Positions 35,483 through 46,168 of a stretch of DNA of 64,000 bases are shown piece by piece. The stretch's first letter is position 1. Each line of letters opens with the position of its first letter. The stretch is from Nannocystis sp. RBIL2 (GTDB lineage: Bacteria > Myxococcota_A > Polyangia > Nannocystales > Nannocystaceae), in NCBI RefSeq assembly GCF_026626745.1, contig NZ_JAPNJW010000001.1:248001-312000 (forward strand). The letters are read 5' to 3'. Position numbers and translations under genes: made by a program. The notes under the pieces were generated by a model. That model was given only the letters and a program-made list of their open reading frames with translations. It did not search any database and was not told the origin of the DNA.

Positions 35483-35549
35483 CGAAGGGACATGCCCGCA
35501 CGGGCATGTCCCTTCGCGCATGTGCGTTCGAGCATGCTCGAACGCACAT
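35483..35549. terminator. Two long perfect palindromes at convergent gene ends
   Basis: The first has 16-bp perfect arms, CGAAGGGACATGCCCG (35483-35498) and CGGGCATGTCCCTTCG (35501-35516). The second is a 30-bp uninterrupted palindrome with half-site ATGTGCGTTCGAGCA (35520-35534). Together they occupy almost the whole gap between sppA and the opposing lipoprotein gene. Strong cruciform or RNA hairpin potential on both strands suggests bidirectional termination. Confidence 0.75.
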
Positions 35550-35567
35550 ATTGCAGAGCCGCGCCCG

Positions 35568-36374
35568 CTAGCCGTCGCCGAGGTCGATCACGTCGCCCTC
35601 GTCGGTGACCTCGAACAGGCGGTCCCGGCGGCCGCCGTTGGCGCGGACCTGGGCGCCGCCGGCCTCTTGCGTGAAGTCGAGCACGATCGTGTGGTTGAAG
35701 GGCGTGTCGACGGCCGCGAGGCCGGCGAACGGCATCAGCTCCTCGGGCGCCAGCAGGAAGCCGGCGAGGTCGGCCTCCCAGCGGCCCATCAGCGTCTGCC
35801 AGCGGCGCCAGCCCTCGACCTTGAGCGCGTCGTCGACGCGGGACAGCAGGCGATCCGACTGGATCTCGACCTCGCGCTCGGTCGCCGTGTCGACGCGGAT
35901 CTCCGTGACCAGCCGCTGGCTGCCGTCGGCCGCCCACGTCAGCTGCGAGAAGCCGTCGAGCAGCGTCGAGTCGCCGCGCAGCGGCTCGTAGTAGATCGAG
36001 GCCAGCAGGCCCTGGCCGTCCGGCCGCGTATACACCACGCGCATCGTCCCGCTGAGGCCGATGCCGGCGTAGGGGCACGGCGAGTCCTTGCTGCCGAACC
36101 AGATCCGCAGCGCCACCGCGCCGGGGCGGCTGACGACCGCGCAGGGCGTGTGCATCGCCACGGCGGCCGCCACCTCGTCGGTGATGCCGGCCAGGCTGTC
36201 GTCCGGGTCGATGCTGCCGACCAGCGCGACCATGGCGTTCTCGATCACCATCGCGCGGCCCTGGTCGACCACCTCGACCACCGCCTGGCGCATCTCGACC
36301 GTGCTGGCCGGCTCGGGGGTGCACGCGAGCAGCGCGGCCGAGGCGGACAGGGCGAGAGCAGCGAGGCGGCGCAC
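35568..36374 (-). CDS. Hypothetical lipoprotein
   Basis: The 268-residue protein has a lipobox signal (LALSASAALLAC) followed by a mixed alpha/beta domain (VEVVDQGRAMVIENAMVALV, GTMRVVYTRPDGQGLLASIY, LLSRVDDALKVEGWRRWQ). I do not recognise the domain. The start is placed at GTG 36374 (RRLAALALSA), 8 bases after no strong ribosome site; GTG 36389 is an in-frame alternative. The gene is divergent from the outer-membrane protein gene 100 bases away and converges on sppA. Confidence 0.7.
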   Translation of the reverse strand: MRRLAALALSASAALLACTPEPASTVEMRQAVVEVVDQGRAMVIENAMVALVGSIDPDDSLAGITDEVAAAVAMHTPCAVVSRPGAVALRIWFGSKDSPCPYAGIGLSGTMRVVYTRPDGQGLLASIYYEPLRGDSTLLDGFSQLTWAADGSQRLVTEIRVDTATEREVEIQSDRLLSRVDDALKVEGWRRWQTLMGRWEADLAGFLLAPEELMPFAGLAAVDTPFNHTIVLDFTQEAGGAQVRANGGRRDRLFEVTDEGDVIDLGDG

Positions 36375-36474
36375 GGGCGGATCTTGCACGGGGTGGCGCG
36401 GGCCGGCAAGCTCGCGGCCCGTCGTCCACCAGCGATTGCCTCGTGGGGCCGGCCCTGCAACAGTATCCCCACGC

Positions 36475-37317
36475 ATGGCCCCCCGCGTCCTTCCCGTGCT
36501 CGCCGCGCTCGCGCTCCTGTCCGCTTCGGCGAGCGCGACCGCGGGCGTCCAGGCCCCGCCCTCCCCGCACGCCAGCAGCAGCGGCAGCGCCGACCTGGCG
36601 CCGATGCCCGCGACCCAGCCGATCCAGGGCAACCCGCCCGACCTCACCCAGCCCGCCAGCGTCCCCGCCTGGCAGCCGCCGCCGCCCGACGTCGCCGCCC
36701 CCTCGGTCCCGGCCACCGCCGGACCTGCCCCTGCGACCATGGCCCCAAAGCCAGCCGAGCCCCAGGGAGGGCCGAAGCGCGGGCCGCTGTGGACCGAGGG
36801 CAAGCCGCTGATCGGCGGCGGCTCCAAGGTCGGCGCCTACATCGCCCCCACCTTCAAGCTGACCGGCTTCGGACGCTCGCCCGGACTGATGCTCGGCGCC
36901 GACTTTGCCGTCATCGTCAACGAGCGCTTCATGTTCGGCGCAGCCGGCACCGCGCTCGCCACCCCGCTGCCGGCCCAGCGGAGCGACGATCGCACCTTCA
37001 ACATGCGGACCCAGTACGCCGGCGTCACGCTGGCCGTCGCGTTGCTGCAGGTCCGATTCTTTTCGCTCCAAATCGGCGCGCTCATCGGCGGCGGCCGGGT
37101 CTGCCTCAACGACGAGCGGCTCGACCGCTGCGTCAATCGAGCCGCGATGTTCGTCGCCGAACCCGAGCTCGGCCTGTCGTTCGCGCTGACTCGCGTGCTG
37201 CGGCTGGTGCTCTCGGGCGGCTATCGCTTCGCCGTGGCGCAGCCGTGGAGCGGGCCGAGCGACCGGCTCCTCAGCGGTCTGACCGGCACTCTCGGCCTTC
37301 GCCTCGGCAAGTTCTGA
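36475..37317 (+). CDS. Secreted outer-membrane beta-barrel-like protein
   Basis: The 280-residue protein has a signal peptide (LPVLAALALLSASASATAG), a long Pro/Ala-rich linker (about 25-110) and a C-terminal half of alternating strands (GAYIAPTFKLTGF, GVTLAVALLQVRFFSLQIGA, LRLVLSGGYRFAVA) ending in Phe (LGLRLGKF), as in outer-membrane barrels. Two Cys (CLNDERLDRC) may form a disulfide. The specific family is not recognised. It is monocistronic. Confidence 0.7.
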   Translation: MAPRVLPVLAALALLSASASATAGVQAPPSPHASSSGSADLAPMPATQPIQGNPPDLTQPASVPAWQPPPPDVAAPSVPATAGPAPATMAPKPAEPQGGPKRGPLWTEGKPLIGGGSKVGAYIAPTFKLTGFGRSPGLMLGADFAVIVNERFMFGAAGTALATPLPAQRSDDRTFNMRTQYAGVTLAVALLQVRFFSLQIGALIGGGRVCLNDERLDRCVNRAAMFVAEPELGLSFALTRVLRLVLSGGYRFAVAQPWSGPSDRLLSGLTGTLGLRLGKF

Positions 37318-37396
37318 CAGCGACGACACGCGTCGCTCGTCCGCTCGATCGGCGCCATTTCTCGAACAGCTGCCCGCGGACAGCCGTACGCGGCAG

Positions 37397-38689
<1,293 letters not shown>

Positions 38690-38704
<15 letters not shown>

Positions 38705-38745
38705 ACGACATGTTCCTAAAAACATGCCCGTGAGGACATGTCCTT
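38690..38745. repeat. Palindrome cluster overlapping a kinase stop codon
   Basis: Copies gggcatgtcctga (at the stop), gacatgttcct, aaacatgcccg and GGACATGTCC (38734-38743, followed by tttcgc) lie within 56 bases. The cluster begins inside the last codons of the kinase gene. The rest of the gap to 38883 is GC-rich without recognisable signals. Confidence 0.6.
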
Positions 38746-38883
38746 TCGCTCATCCCGGCCCAGGGCCGCGAACGCGGCCTCGCCCCCGGTCCTCGCGCCG
38801 CACGAGCCTCGGCTCGACACGCGCCGCAGCGCCCCGAGGCGACCGACGCGCGACGCCGCGAACCGTTCGACCGCGAACGCCGC

Positions 38884-39777
38884 CTAGAAGCGACCCTGCA
38901 GCACGAACCCGCCCATCGTCGGCAGCACGCGCACGCGGGCGCGCTGGCTCGACTCCCACTCGGCGGTGGCCCGCTTGCCCTGGGCGAACGCCACCGCGCC
39001 GCCGATGAGCAGGCCGAGGCCGACGACCCCGACGGCCATCATCCCGAACGCGACCCCGTTGGCGCGCGCCCCGTCGGTCTTGAGGTCCTGGCGTTCGCTG
39101 CGGAGGGCGTCGCAGGTCATCGTGTCGGCGCCCACTGCGTCGTCGACCTGCGTCAGCCCGCAGCCGCCCGCCTCGAGCTGCTCGTAGATCCCGCCGTCAC
39201 CGTTGAGCTGGTCGTGCAGCCGGGCGCCCTTGCTGGCGAACGCGGCGCTCACCGCCACGCCGACCACCGTCAGCGCTCCACCGCCGCTCATCAGCCCGAT
39301 GCCGAGCAGGCGCCGCGGCTTGCCGGGGTCGACCGGATCGGGCGCCGGCGGCGGCGGTTCCGGCTCGGGCGCCACCTCGGGCGGACGGATCCGCTCGATC
39401 TCGGCGTCGATCTCGGCCAGCACTGGCTTCACCTCTTCCGGATCGGCGCCGAGCGTCGGGTCCTTCTCGATCGCATCGACATACTCGACCAGCGCCTTCT
39501 TGGCCGCGTGCAGCAGGTCGGGCTGCTGCTCGGTGTCGTAGAGGCGCTTGTAGGCCAGCCCGATGTTGTAGAGGATCAGCGGGTTCTTCGAGCACTTGTG
39601 AGCCGCCTCGAACTTCTCGATCGCGGCCTTGGTGAACTTCTGATCGTAATCCTTGAGGCCCTCTTCGTAGAGGGCGCTCGGGTTGCGGCAGTTGGACGCT
39701 GGCTTGTCCTTGGATCCGGCAACGGGACTCACGGCGAAGTTGGCCGCGAGCACGAGGTGGAGCGTGAGCCGCAACAT
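38884..39777 (-). CDS. TPR-type membrane protein of myxobacterial pattern
   Basis: The 297-residue protein has a signal peptide, TPR-like helices (about 35-125: ALYEEGLKDYDQKFTKAAIE, NPLILYNIGLAYKRL), a Pro/Glu linker, and two membrane helices (GIGLMSGGGALTVVGVAVSA near 155 and GMMAVGVVGLGLLIGGAVAF near 245) flanking a Cys-containing loop. It ends VLPTMGGFVLQGRF. This TPR-plus-two-helix layout is frequent in myxobacterial envelope proteins of unknown function. It is divergent from the glutaredoxin-like gene. Confidence 0.7.
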   Translation of the reverse strand: MLRLTLHLVLAANFAVSPVAGSKDKPASNCRNPSALYEEGLKDYDQKFTKAAIEKFEAAHKCSKNPLILYNIGLAYKRLYDTEQQPDLLHAAKKALVEYVDAIEKDPTLGADPEEVKPVLAEIDAEIERIRPPEVAPEPEPPPPAPDPVDPGKPRRLLGIGLMSGGGALTVVGVAVSAAFASKGARLHDQLNGDGGIYEQLEAGGCGLTQVDDAVGADTMTCDALRSERQDLKTDGARANGVAFGMMAVGVVGLGLLIGGAVAFAQGKRATAEWESSQRARVRVLPTMGGFVLQGRF

Positions 39778-39944
39778 CGGGCGCGAGGCAGACCCATACC
39801 ACGGATCTGCGAGGGGCGGCGGGATTCGGAACGGCCGGGCCCGCTCGCGCGCGAAAATCCCTGCGCGCCGCGTCGCCGGGGTCTCGCTCCGCCCGTCGCG
39901 GGCGCGCTCTGGTCGCCCTCGGGTGTTCGCGTTACTGTCCTCGC

Positions 39945-40688
39945 GTGTTGCGAGATCTGCTGCGCAAGGCGCAATCGATGGCGGAGAAGCACCTCCCCGA
40001 GGGTGTCCGCGAGACCAGCCGCAAGCTCATCGAGCAGGTGCAGGAGCGCGCCGCGGCGCTCGGAGGGCGTCACGAGGCCCGCCCCGAGCCGCCCGCCGGC
40101 GAGCCCGCGCCGCAGGATGAACCATTGGACAGGTCCGATCCGATCGTCGTCGTCGTGTTCGGCTACCCCGGCGACGCGGCCACCGATCGCGTGTCCGCCG
40201 TGTTCACCGCCGAGGGCATCGCCTTCCGCCGCATGAACCTCCACGACCAGCCGCAGGCCGCCCGCCAGATCGCCGGCGTCACCGGCGTGATGGCCCCGCC
40301 CTACGTCTACGTCCGCGGCCGCTTCTGGGGCGGCGAGGGCGAGATCGACGGCCTGCGCGGGCTCGGAGAGCTGCACACGGTGGTCGCCGGCGACCTCGCC
40401 GGGCTCAGCGACGAGGCGCGCCGGATCGGCAAGCTGCGCGAAGAATTCGACGACGCCCTGACCACCGAGAACATCATTCTACGGCTCCGCCGCGGCCATA
40501 TCCTCACCCTCGACGACCTCGACTGCTGGTTCGAGCCAGGTCCCGAAGGACAGGGCGGCCGATTGTTCTACGAGGGCGCGCCGCGAGCCGCGGACGAGCT
40601 CGAGCAGGTCGCAGCCGAGATCGCCGCTCGCAGCGCCGGCGGCGACCTGCGCGCGGTCTGGCGCTTCGAGCCAGCAGTGTCGATCTGA
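39945..40688 (+). CDS. Glutaredoxin-fold protein lacking CxxC
   Basis: The 247-residue protein has an N-terminal basic helix, a Pro/Glu linker and a glutaredoxin-like fold (about 65-145: DPIVVVVFGYPGDAATDRVS, FRRMNLHDQPQAARQIAGV, MAPPYVYVRGRFWGGEGEID), with the conserved cis-Pro (APPYVYV) and GG helix. The usual CPxC is replaced by YPGD, so it cannot do dithiol redox chemistry. The C-terminal 90 residues are acidic and helical with LDDLDCWFEPG. A scaffolding or binding role is inferred. The start is GTG 39945. It converges on the large lipoprotein gene. Confidence 0.7.
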   Translation: MLRDLLRKAQSMAEKHLPEGVRETSRKLIEQVQERAAALGGRHEARPEPPAGEPAPQDEPLDRSDPIVVVVFGYPGDAATDRVSAVFTAEGIAFRRMNLHDQPQAARQIAGVTGVMAPPYVYVRGRFWGGEGEIDGLRGLGELHTVVAGDLAGLSDEARRIGKLREEFDDALTTENIILRLRRGHILTLDDLDCWFEPGPEGQGGRLFYEGAPRAADELEQVAAEIAARSAGGDLRAVWRFEPAVSI

Positions 40689-40759
40689 ACCCCGGGCCAG
40701 GCCCGCCTCGCCCGCGCACGCACGCTTCCGCGGCCACGAACCCGACGTGAGCCGCAAAA

Positions 40760-40790
40760 AAGAAGGGGCCGCGTGAAGCGGCCCCTTCTT
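40760..40790. terminator. Bidirectional intrinsic terminator
   Basis: Arms AAGAAGGGGCCGC and GCGGCCCCTTCTT pair perfectly around a short gtgaa loop. An A-run (caaaaaaga) on the left and tct-ttcgtcattcg on the right give weak T-tracts for both strands. It lies between the converging glutaredoxin-like gene and the large lipoprotein gene and is unrelated in sequence to the TGTCC palindromes. Confidence 0.85.
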
Positions 40791-40810
40791 CGTCATTCGT
40801 CCAGCTCGGC

Positions 40811-43800
40811 TCAGCCGCCGGTGGTGCTCGAGCCGCTGGTCGTCATCATCGTGTCGGTGCCGGTCATGCCCACGTCCTCGGACAGGTCACCGCACTGCGA
40901 GAGCAGGCGCGGCGCCACGTCGACGTTCCACACGCCGCTGCAGTACTGGCCGAAGTTCGGCCACACCTTGTTGTTCTGGTCCTTGTACAGGGTGTTGTCC
41001 TGATCGAAGGCGAACGGGCACAGGTCGCACGAGTCGCCGATGCCGTCGAAGTCCTGGTCGCGCTGCGGCAGCGTGCACATGAACTTGTAAAGCTCGTCGG
41101 CGTTGCCGTTGATGCTCGGGCTGTCGAGCGAGAGCGGCTGACCGGCCTCGGCGCAACCGGGCGGCAGGTTGACGACGCCCGGAGTATTCATGACCTTCTC
41201 GGTCAGCTTACGGCACTTGTCGGGGCCCTCGCCGCCGCAGTCGGCCTTGAGCGGGACGAACAGCGGGGGCTTGGGCGGCTCGCTGCCGTCCATCGCCATG
41301 GCCCACGCCTCGCGGGCGGCCTGGTACTCCATCATCAGGCGCTCCACCTCGTCGCGCTCGAGCGGCTCGCCGTCGGGCATGAGGCGCGGGGCGTCGATCG
41401 TGTCGGGCTGGAACACCGTGGTGCAGCACATGCCCGAGGGCGCGACCTTGTCGTAGAACGCGATCGGGCGCGCGTCCGGGGTCTCGAAGCACTCGCTGTT
41501 GGTCTCGCAGTTGAAGCCGACGAAGTCGCCGTCGGCGTCGTTCTCCTCCGACATACCCATCTGGACCTGCTGCGGGTTGCCGACGAACGGGCAGGTGTCG
41601 CAGATGTCGCCGATGTCGTCGCCGTCGAAGTCCGAGTGGTTGCTGCAGAACCCGGCCGCGCAGGTCACGTCCTCGCCGCCGCAGTCGGCGTCCTCGGTGC
41701 AGGCCTTGACGCGCTGACGAGGGCACTTGTCGTCGCCGTTCGCGACGCCGTCCTGGTCGAAGTCATCCTCGGGCCCGAAACCGACCGGGCCGGCCGCGCC
41801 CTGGCCACCCATCGTGATCAGGTCGGCGCACGCGTCACCGATGAACGGGTTGGCGTCGTTGTCGACCTGGCACTGGCCGTCGTTGTTGAACGGGACCGCG
41901 TCGCCGATCTTCGCCGGGGTCAGGTTGCCGCCCTCGCCGAAGTCGCCGCAGTTGGGCACGGTGATGCAGTTGTCGCAGACGTCGCCGATGCCGTCGCGGT
42001 CGAAGTCCGAGTTGTCCGGGATGTTGCGGACGCGCATGCGCTCGGACGCCGTGGCCGCCTCCGCGTTCTTGTTGTAGGTGGTGACCGGACGCGTGCAGAA
42101 GTCGCACTCGTTGCCGAGACCGTCCTTGTCGGTGTCGGCCTGCGTGTTCATCGTCGCCACCGTCGGGCACAAGTCGACCACGTCGCCGGCCTCGTCACCG
42201 TCGCTGTTGATCTGGTCCGGGTTGAAGTCGTCGGGCGCGTTGTCGCAGGAGAACGGGAAGCCGTCGAGATCGAGGTCTTCCTTGCACTTCGGCGAGTCGA
42301 TCTCGAAGTCGTACCAGAAGTCGGGCTTGCCGGCCTTGCCGCCCTTGGCCACGTTCCCCTCGGCGTCGATCTTCGGCATGCTGAGCACGAGCGGCATGCC
42401 GCACGCGTCCCAGAACGCGGCCGCGTAGTCGGCGGGGCGATTCTTCATCGCCTCGAAAACGTCCTCGCCGTCGGCGAGCGTGAGGCCCGGGACCTTGAAG
42501 CGATAGCGAACCGGGTTGTCGCCGGTGTTCGGCTGCAGGATGGCGCCGAACTCCTTGGCGTCGATCTCGACGCGGACCGAGCCGATGTCCTGGTCGCGGA
42601 CGTTGACCGACAGGCACGGGACGCTGCCGTTACCAGACTCGAGATCCTCGGCAGTCTTGGCGCAACCGGCGCCGCCGGCGATGACCTTGCCCTCGACCGG
42701 CTCCTCGTCGGTACCACCGAGCTCGATGATCTGGAGCTTCTCCAGGTTCGACGGGCTCATGTCGTACTTGTTCGAGAAGCGCAGCTCGAAGTCGTCACAC
42801 GCGCCGATGCGCAGGTTGTTGGTCGGGAAGCCGCTGCCCGGGACCACGTGGAAGTCGGGCGTGTGGATGACGTAGGTCGCCTTGTCCCGCAGCGTGTTGC
42901 CGACCTTGTCGCGGATGTACTGCAGGATGTTGCCGTCGTCGTCCTTCGAGGTCTCGTCGTTGAAGACGATCTTGTAGGTCGAGCTCGAGCACATCGCCCG
43001 GTCGAAGTTCTCGTAGTTCTCGAAGAACCCGTTGTCGTTGCCGCGCCAGCCGTCCTTGATGTTGAGCGCACCGGCGCCCTTGGCCCGGCCCGCCGAGCAG
43101 GTCTCGGCGAAGCTCCGCGGCATCGCGCCGAGGTCGGCCGGCAGGAACAGCACGCCCTTGATCGCCGGGTCGTAGATCACGCCGCCGTTCTTCGACACGA
43201 ACTTGAGCGCGTACTGGCCGATCTTCTCCTTGATGAGCGGCTTGCTGATGTCGCCGCCCTCGTGGCACAGCGAGGCGACCAGGTCGGTGCAGCCCGCCGC
43301 CGGCGACTCCTCGCACACGCAGTTGCGGGCGATGCTCGGCAGGGTCTCCTTGCGGTCGTAGCGGGGCGTCGGCTTCACGCCGGACTGGAAGTACGGATCG
43401 CACTCGGCCGGCAGCTGACCGCCGCTGAGCTCGCCACGGCAGCCCTCGAGCGCCGAGATCGTGTTGCTGATGTCGGCGTCGGCGAAGGCGAAGCGGCGGC
43501 CCTTGGCGTTGCCGGCCGACTCCGACTTGGTCTGGGTGCAGCTCTCGTCGAGGCAGATCGGGTACGGGGCGTCGGTCTGGTAGCACGCCGCGATGCCGGT
43601 GCCGTTCCAGCGCTTGTCGACGCAGAAGCCCTGCTCACCGGTCGTGGCCGGCTCGACGCGGCACTCGACGAACCACTCGGCGCGGCAGACCTTTTCCAGA
43701 CAGTCGGGATCGCTGCCGGTGCACGCAGCGCCGTCCTTGGTGCCGACGCAGTTCATGCCCGGCAGGTTCGGCGACGGCTTGGCCGCGCAGTCCTCGTCGG

Positions 43801-44944
43801 TCTGGCACGGGACGTTCAGCTGCTCGACGCCGTCGGGGCGCTGATCGGGATGGGTCTCGCGCAGCTTGTCCTGCAGCGGCAGGCGGAACGTCCCCTTCTC
43901 GCCGCCCCACGCGTACGCGAACTTGCGCACCTCTTCGGTGCGGTTCACGTACGGGATGAAGTCGCGACACTGAGCGAACTTGTCGCCCATCAGGTCGCAC
44001 TTGATCGCGGTGCCGGCGTTGGGGCTGGCCAGCTGGTCGCGGCTCGCCTCCTGATCCGCGGGCACGCTCTTGGTCACGCCGTACTTGGCGACGTTGACCG
44101 ACAGCTCGTAGTCACACGCGTCGCAGCAGGTGTCGACGCCGTCCTGCGGGGTCGTGCACGACTGCGAGGCGCGGCGGGCGTCGGTCTCGCCGGTGTAGGT
44201 CTTGACCTCTTCGCCCGTCCGCATCTTCAGCGGGATGGTCTTCTTGGTCGTCGGGTCGACGAACAGGCCGTCACAGGTGTTGTCGTCGACGTTGTTGTGG
44301 TCGAACGCCTGGCCCGTCTTGGACAGGTTGTCGATACACGCCAGGTTGACGAGGCGGTTGATCTGGTCGGGCTGAGTCTGCGAACCCGGGCGATAGTCGC
44401 CGTTGTAGCGGGTGATCGGACCCTCGAGGTGGACGATGCGCGTCTTCCAGTCGTAGACCTCGAACAGCTGCGGGTTGACCGGCGACTTGCGGACGAGCTC
44501 GACCGACTGCGGATCCAGCAGGTTGTTGAAGATGAACTGCAGGCCGTCGGTGACGATCAGCGGCGAGACCTTGCACCACTCCTGAGCACCGCGCGGAGCT
44601 TCGATCGCCTCCTCGGTCTCGAGACAGGGGATGACCTTCTCGACGAAGTAGTTGCCGCTGTTGATCTCACCGGGACAGTCAGGGCCCTCGCACTCGGGGC
44701 CGAGCAGCTTGACGACCTTGCCGGCATAGTTCACGCCCGCGACGGTCTCGAGGATCAGATTCTCGGGATCACACACGCCGCAATCGGGGTCGGATACACA
44801 GCCGCCCAGCGCGGTCGAGGCGCCGAACATGGCGAGCGCGGCGAGGGCCCAAGCGCCGGTACCGGCGTCGCCGCGGTGAATCGGGCGCGACAAGCGGGGA
44901 ATGCTACGGAGGAGGTTGTTACGCATGGCGACGGTCCTGCTCAT
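40811..44944 (-). CDS. Large Cys-rich lipoprotein with thrombospondin type 3-like calcium repeats
   Basis: The 1377-residue protein has a lipobox signal ending at Cys49 (ASTALGGC) and more than 70 cysteines. Its first two thirds are an extended unrecognised region with CDACDYEL and CxxDxDC motifs. The last third carries repeated calcium-binding units of the DxDxDGxGDxCDxC type (DFDRDGIGDVCDNC, DFDGDDIGDICDTC, DFDQDGVANGDDKC, DQDFDGIGDSCDLC), as in thrombospondin type 3 repeats. It ends in a Thr/Ser-rich tail. It lies 8 bases after exbD in the same direction, so co-expression with the proton-channel motor is likely. A cell-surface location is inferred. Confidence 0.85.
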   Translation of the reverse strand: MSRTVAMRNNLLRSIPRLSRPIHRGDAGTGAWALAALAMFGASTALGGCVSDPDCGVCDPENLILETVAGVNYAGKVVKLLGPECEGPDCPGEINSGNYFVEKVIPCLETEEAIEAPRGAQEWCKVSPLIVTDGLQFIFNNLLDPQSVELVRKSPVNPQLFEVYDWKTRIVHLEGPITRYNGDYRPGSQTQPDQINRLVNLACIDNLSKTGQAFDHNNVDDNTCDGLFVDPTTKKTIPLKMRTGEEVKTYTGETDARRASQSCTTPQDGVDTCCDACDYELSVNVAKYGVTKSVPADQEASRDQLASPNAGTAIKCDLMGDKFAQCRDFIPYVNRTEEVRKFAYAWGGEKGTFRLPLQDKLRETHPDQRPDGVEQLNVPCQTDEDCAAKPSPNLPGMNCVGTKDGAACTGSDPDCLEKVCRAEWFVECRVEPATTGEQGFCVDKRWNGTGIAACYQTDAPYPICLDESCTQTKSESAGNAKGRRFAFADADISNTISALEGCRGELSGGQLPAECDPYFQSGVKPTPRYDRKETLPSIARNCVCEESPAAGCTDLVASLCHEGGDISKPLIKEKIGQYALKFVSKNGGVIYDPAIKGVLFLPADLGAMPRSFAETCSAGRAKGAGALNIKDGWRGNDNGFFENYENFDRAMCSSSTYKIVFNDETSKDDDGNILQYIRDKVGNTLRDKATYVIHTPDFHVVPGSGFPTNNLRIGACDDFELRFSNKYDMSPSNLEKLQIIELGGTDEEPVEGKVIAGGAGCAKTAEDLESGNGSVPCLSVNVRDQDIGSVRVEIDAKEFGAILQPNTGDNPVRYRFKVPGLTLADGEDVFEAMKNRPADYAAAFWDACGMPLVLSMPKIDAEGNVAKGGKAGKPDFWYDFEIDSPKCKEDLDLDGFPFSCDNAPDDFNPDQINSDGDEAGDVVDLCPTVATMNTQADTDKDGLGNECDFCTRPVTTYNKNAEAATASERMRVRNIPDNSDFDRDGIGDVCDNCITVPNCGDFGEGGNLTPAKIGDAVPFNNDGQCQVDNDANPFIGDACADLITMGGQGAAGPVGFGPEDDFDQDGVANGDDKCPRQRVKACTEDADCGGEDVTCAAGFCSNHSDFDGDDIGDICDTCPFVGNPQQVQMGMSEENDADGDFVGFNCETNSECFETPDARPIAFYDKVAPSGMCCTTVFQPDTIDAPRLMPDGEPLERDEVERLMMEYQAAREAWAMAMDGSEPPKPPLFVPLKADCGGEGPDKCRKLTEKVMNTPGVVNLPPGCAEAGQPLSLDSPSINGNADELYKFMCTLPQRDQDFDGIGDSCDLCPFAFDQDNTLYKDQNNKVWPNFGQYCSGVWNVDVAPRLLSQCGDLSEDVGMTGTDTMMTTSGSSTTGG

Positions 44945-44952
44945 CGAGTCGG

Positions 44953-45399
44953 TTAGGTTTTCTGCCGCAGGGTGTCCGGAGTCGGCTTGTCCTTGTTCTT
45001 CATGATGCCCAGCACGTCGGCGCCGGAGTGCTTGGCGATGTCGAGCACCTCGACCGCGAGCCCGTAGACGGCGTCGTCGTCGAAGTTGACGAAGATGACC
45101 TTCTTGTCGCGGAACTTGAGCTGGTTCTCCAGCGTGTCCTTGAGGCTCGACTTCTCGACCGGCGTGCGGTTGAGCGTGATGGCCCCGTCCTTCGTCAGAC
45201 CGAGGACGAGGTTCTCACTCTCAGGCTGCGGCTTCTGCCGCGTCTTGCTCTCGGGCGGCACCTTGACCGAGAGCTCGGGCACGTTCTTCGGCAGCATCAC
45301 CATGAAGATGATGAGCAGCACGAGACAGACGTCGACGAGAGGGGTGACGTTGATATCGCTCTGGGCTCCCTTTTTGGAGCCGCCTGCTGACATGCTCAT
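44953..45399 (-). CDS. exbD: ExbD/TolR-family proton-channel subunit
   Basis: The 148-residue protein has one membrane helix with the essential Asp (SDINVTPLVDVCLVLLIIFM, Asp23) and a periplasmic C-terminal domain with VIFVNFDDDAVYGLAVEVLD. It would transduce proton flow with an ExbB partner. It starts a second transcription unit: an intrinsic terminator (45472-45510) separates it from the other exbD, and the large lipoprotein gene follows after 8 bases. Alternative start ATG 45393. Confidence 0.92.
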   Translation of the reverse strand: MSMSAGGSKKGAQSDINVTPLVDVCLVLLIIFMVMLPKNVPELSVKVPPESKTRQKPQPESENLVLGLTKDGAITLNRTPVEKSSLKDTLENQLKFRDKKVIFVNFDDDAVYGLAVEVLDIAKHSGADVLGIMKNKDKPTPDTLRQKT

Positions 45400-45643
45400 G
45401 AGGCGATCCTTCGCAGCCGCCGGGGGCTCGCGCTGTTGTTAGCCTACCGCCGTTTGCCGCGGAGGTATAGGAAAAACGCAAGCGGCGCGCCTCGGGGAGG
45501 GGCGCGCCGCAGGGTTTGGGCGGGGTTTGGTTCGGACTGAGTTCGGACGCGGGGAGGTCGTGATGTGAAGGTCGGTGACGTGGGGCCGACAGCGCCGGGT
45601 CGGTGCGGCCCGGCCGCTCGACCGGCCGCGACATCACAGACCC
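45400..45643 (-). terminator. Spacer with intrinsic terminator between two exbD genes
   Basis: On the minus strand, GCGGCGCGCC and GGCGCGCCGC (45482-45510) form a perfect 10-bp stem followed by TTGCGTTTTT (T-run at 45472-45476), a good Rho-independent terminator. Downstream on that strand tataccтcc-like and taggctaac AT-rich strings (45440-45470) could be the promoter for the second exbD; no consensus hexamer pair is clear. Confidence 0.75.
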
Positions 45644-46167
<524 letters not shown>

Positions 46168-46168
<1 letters not shown>

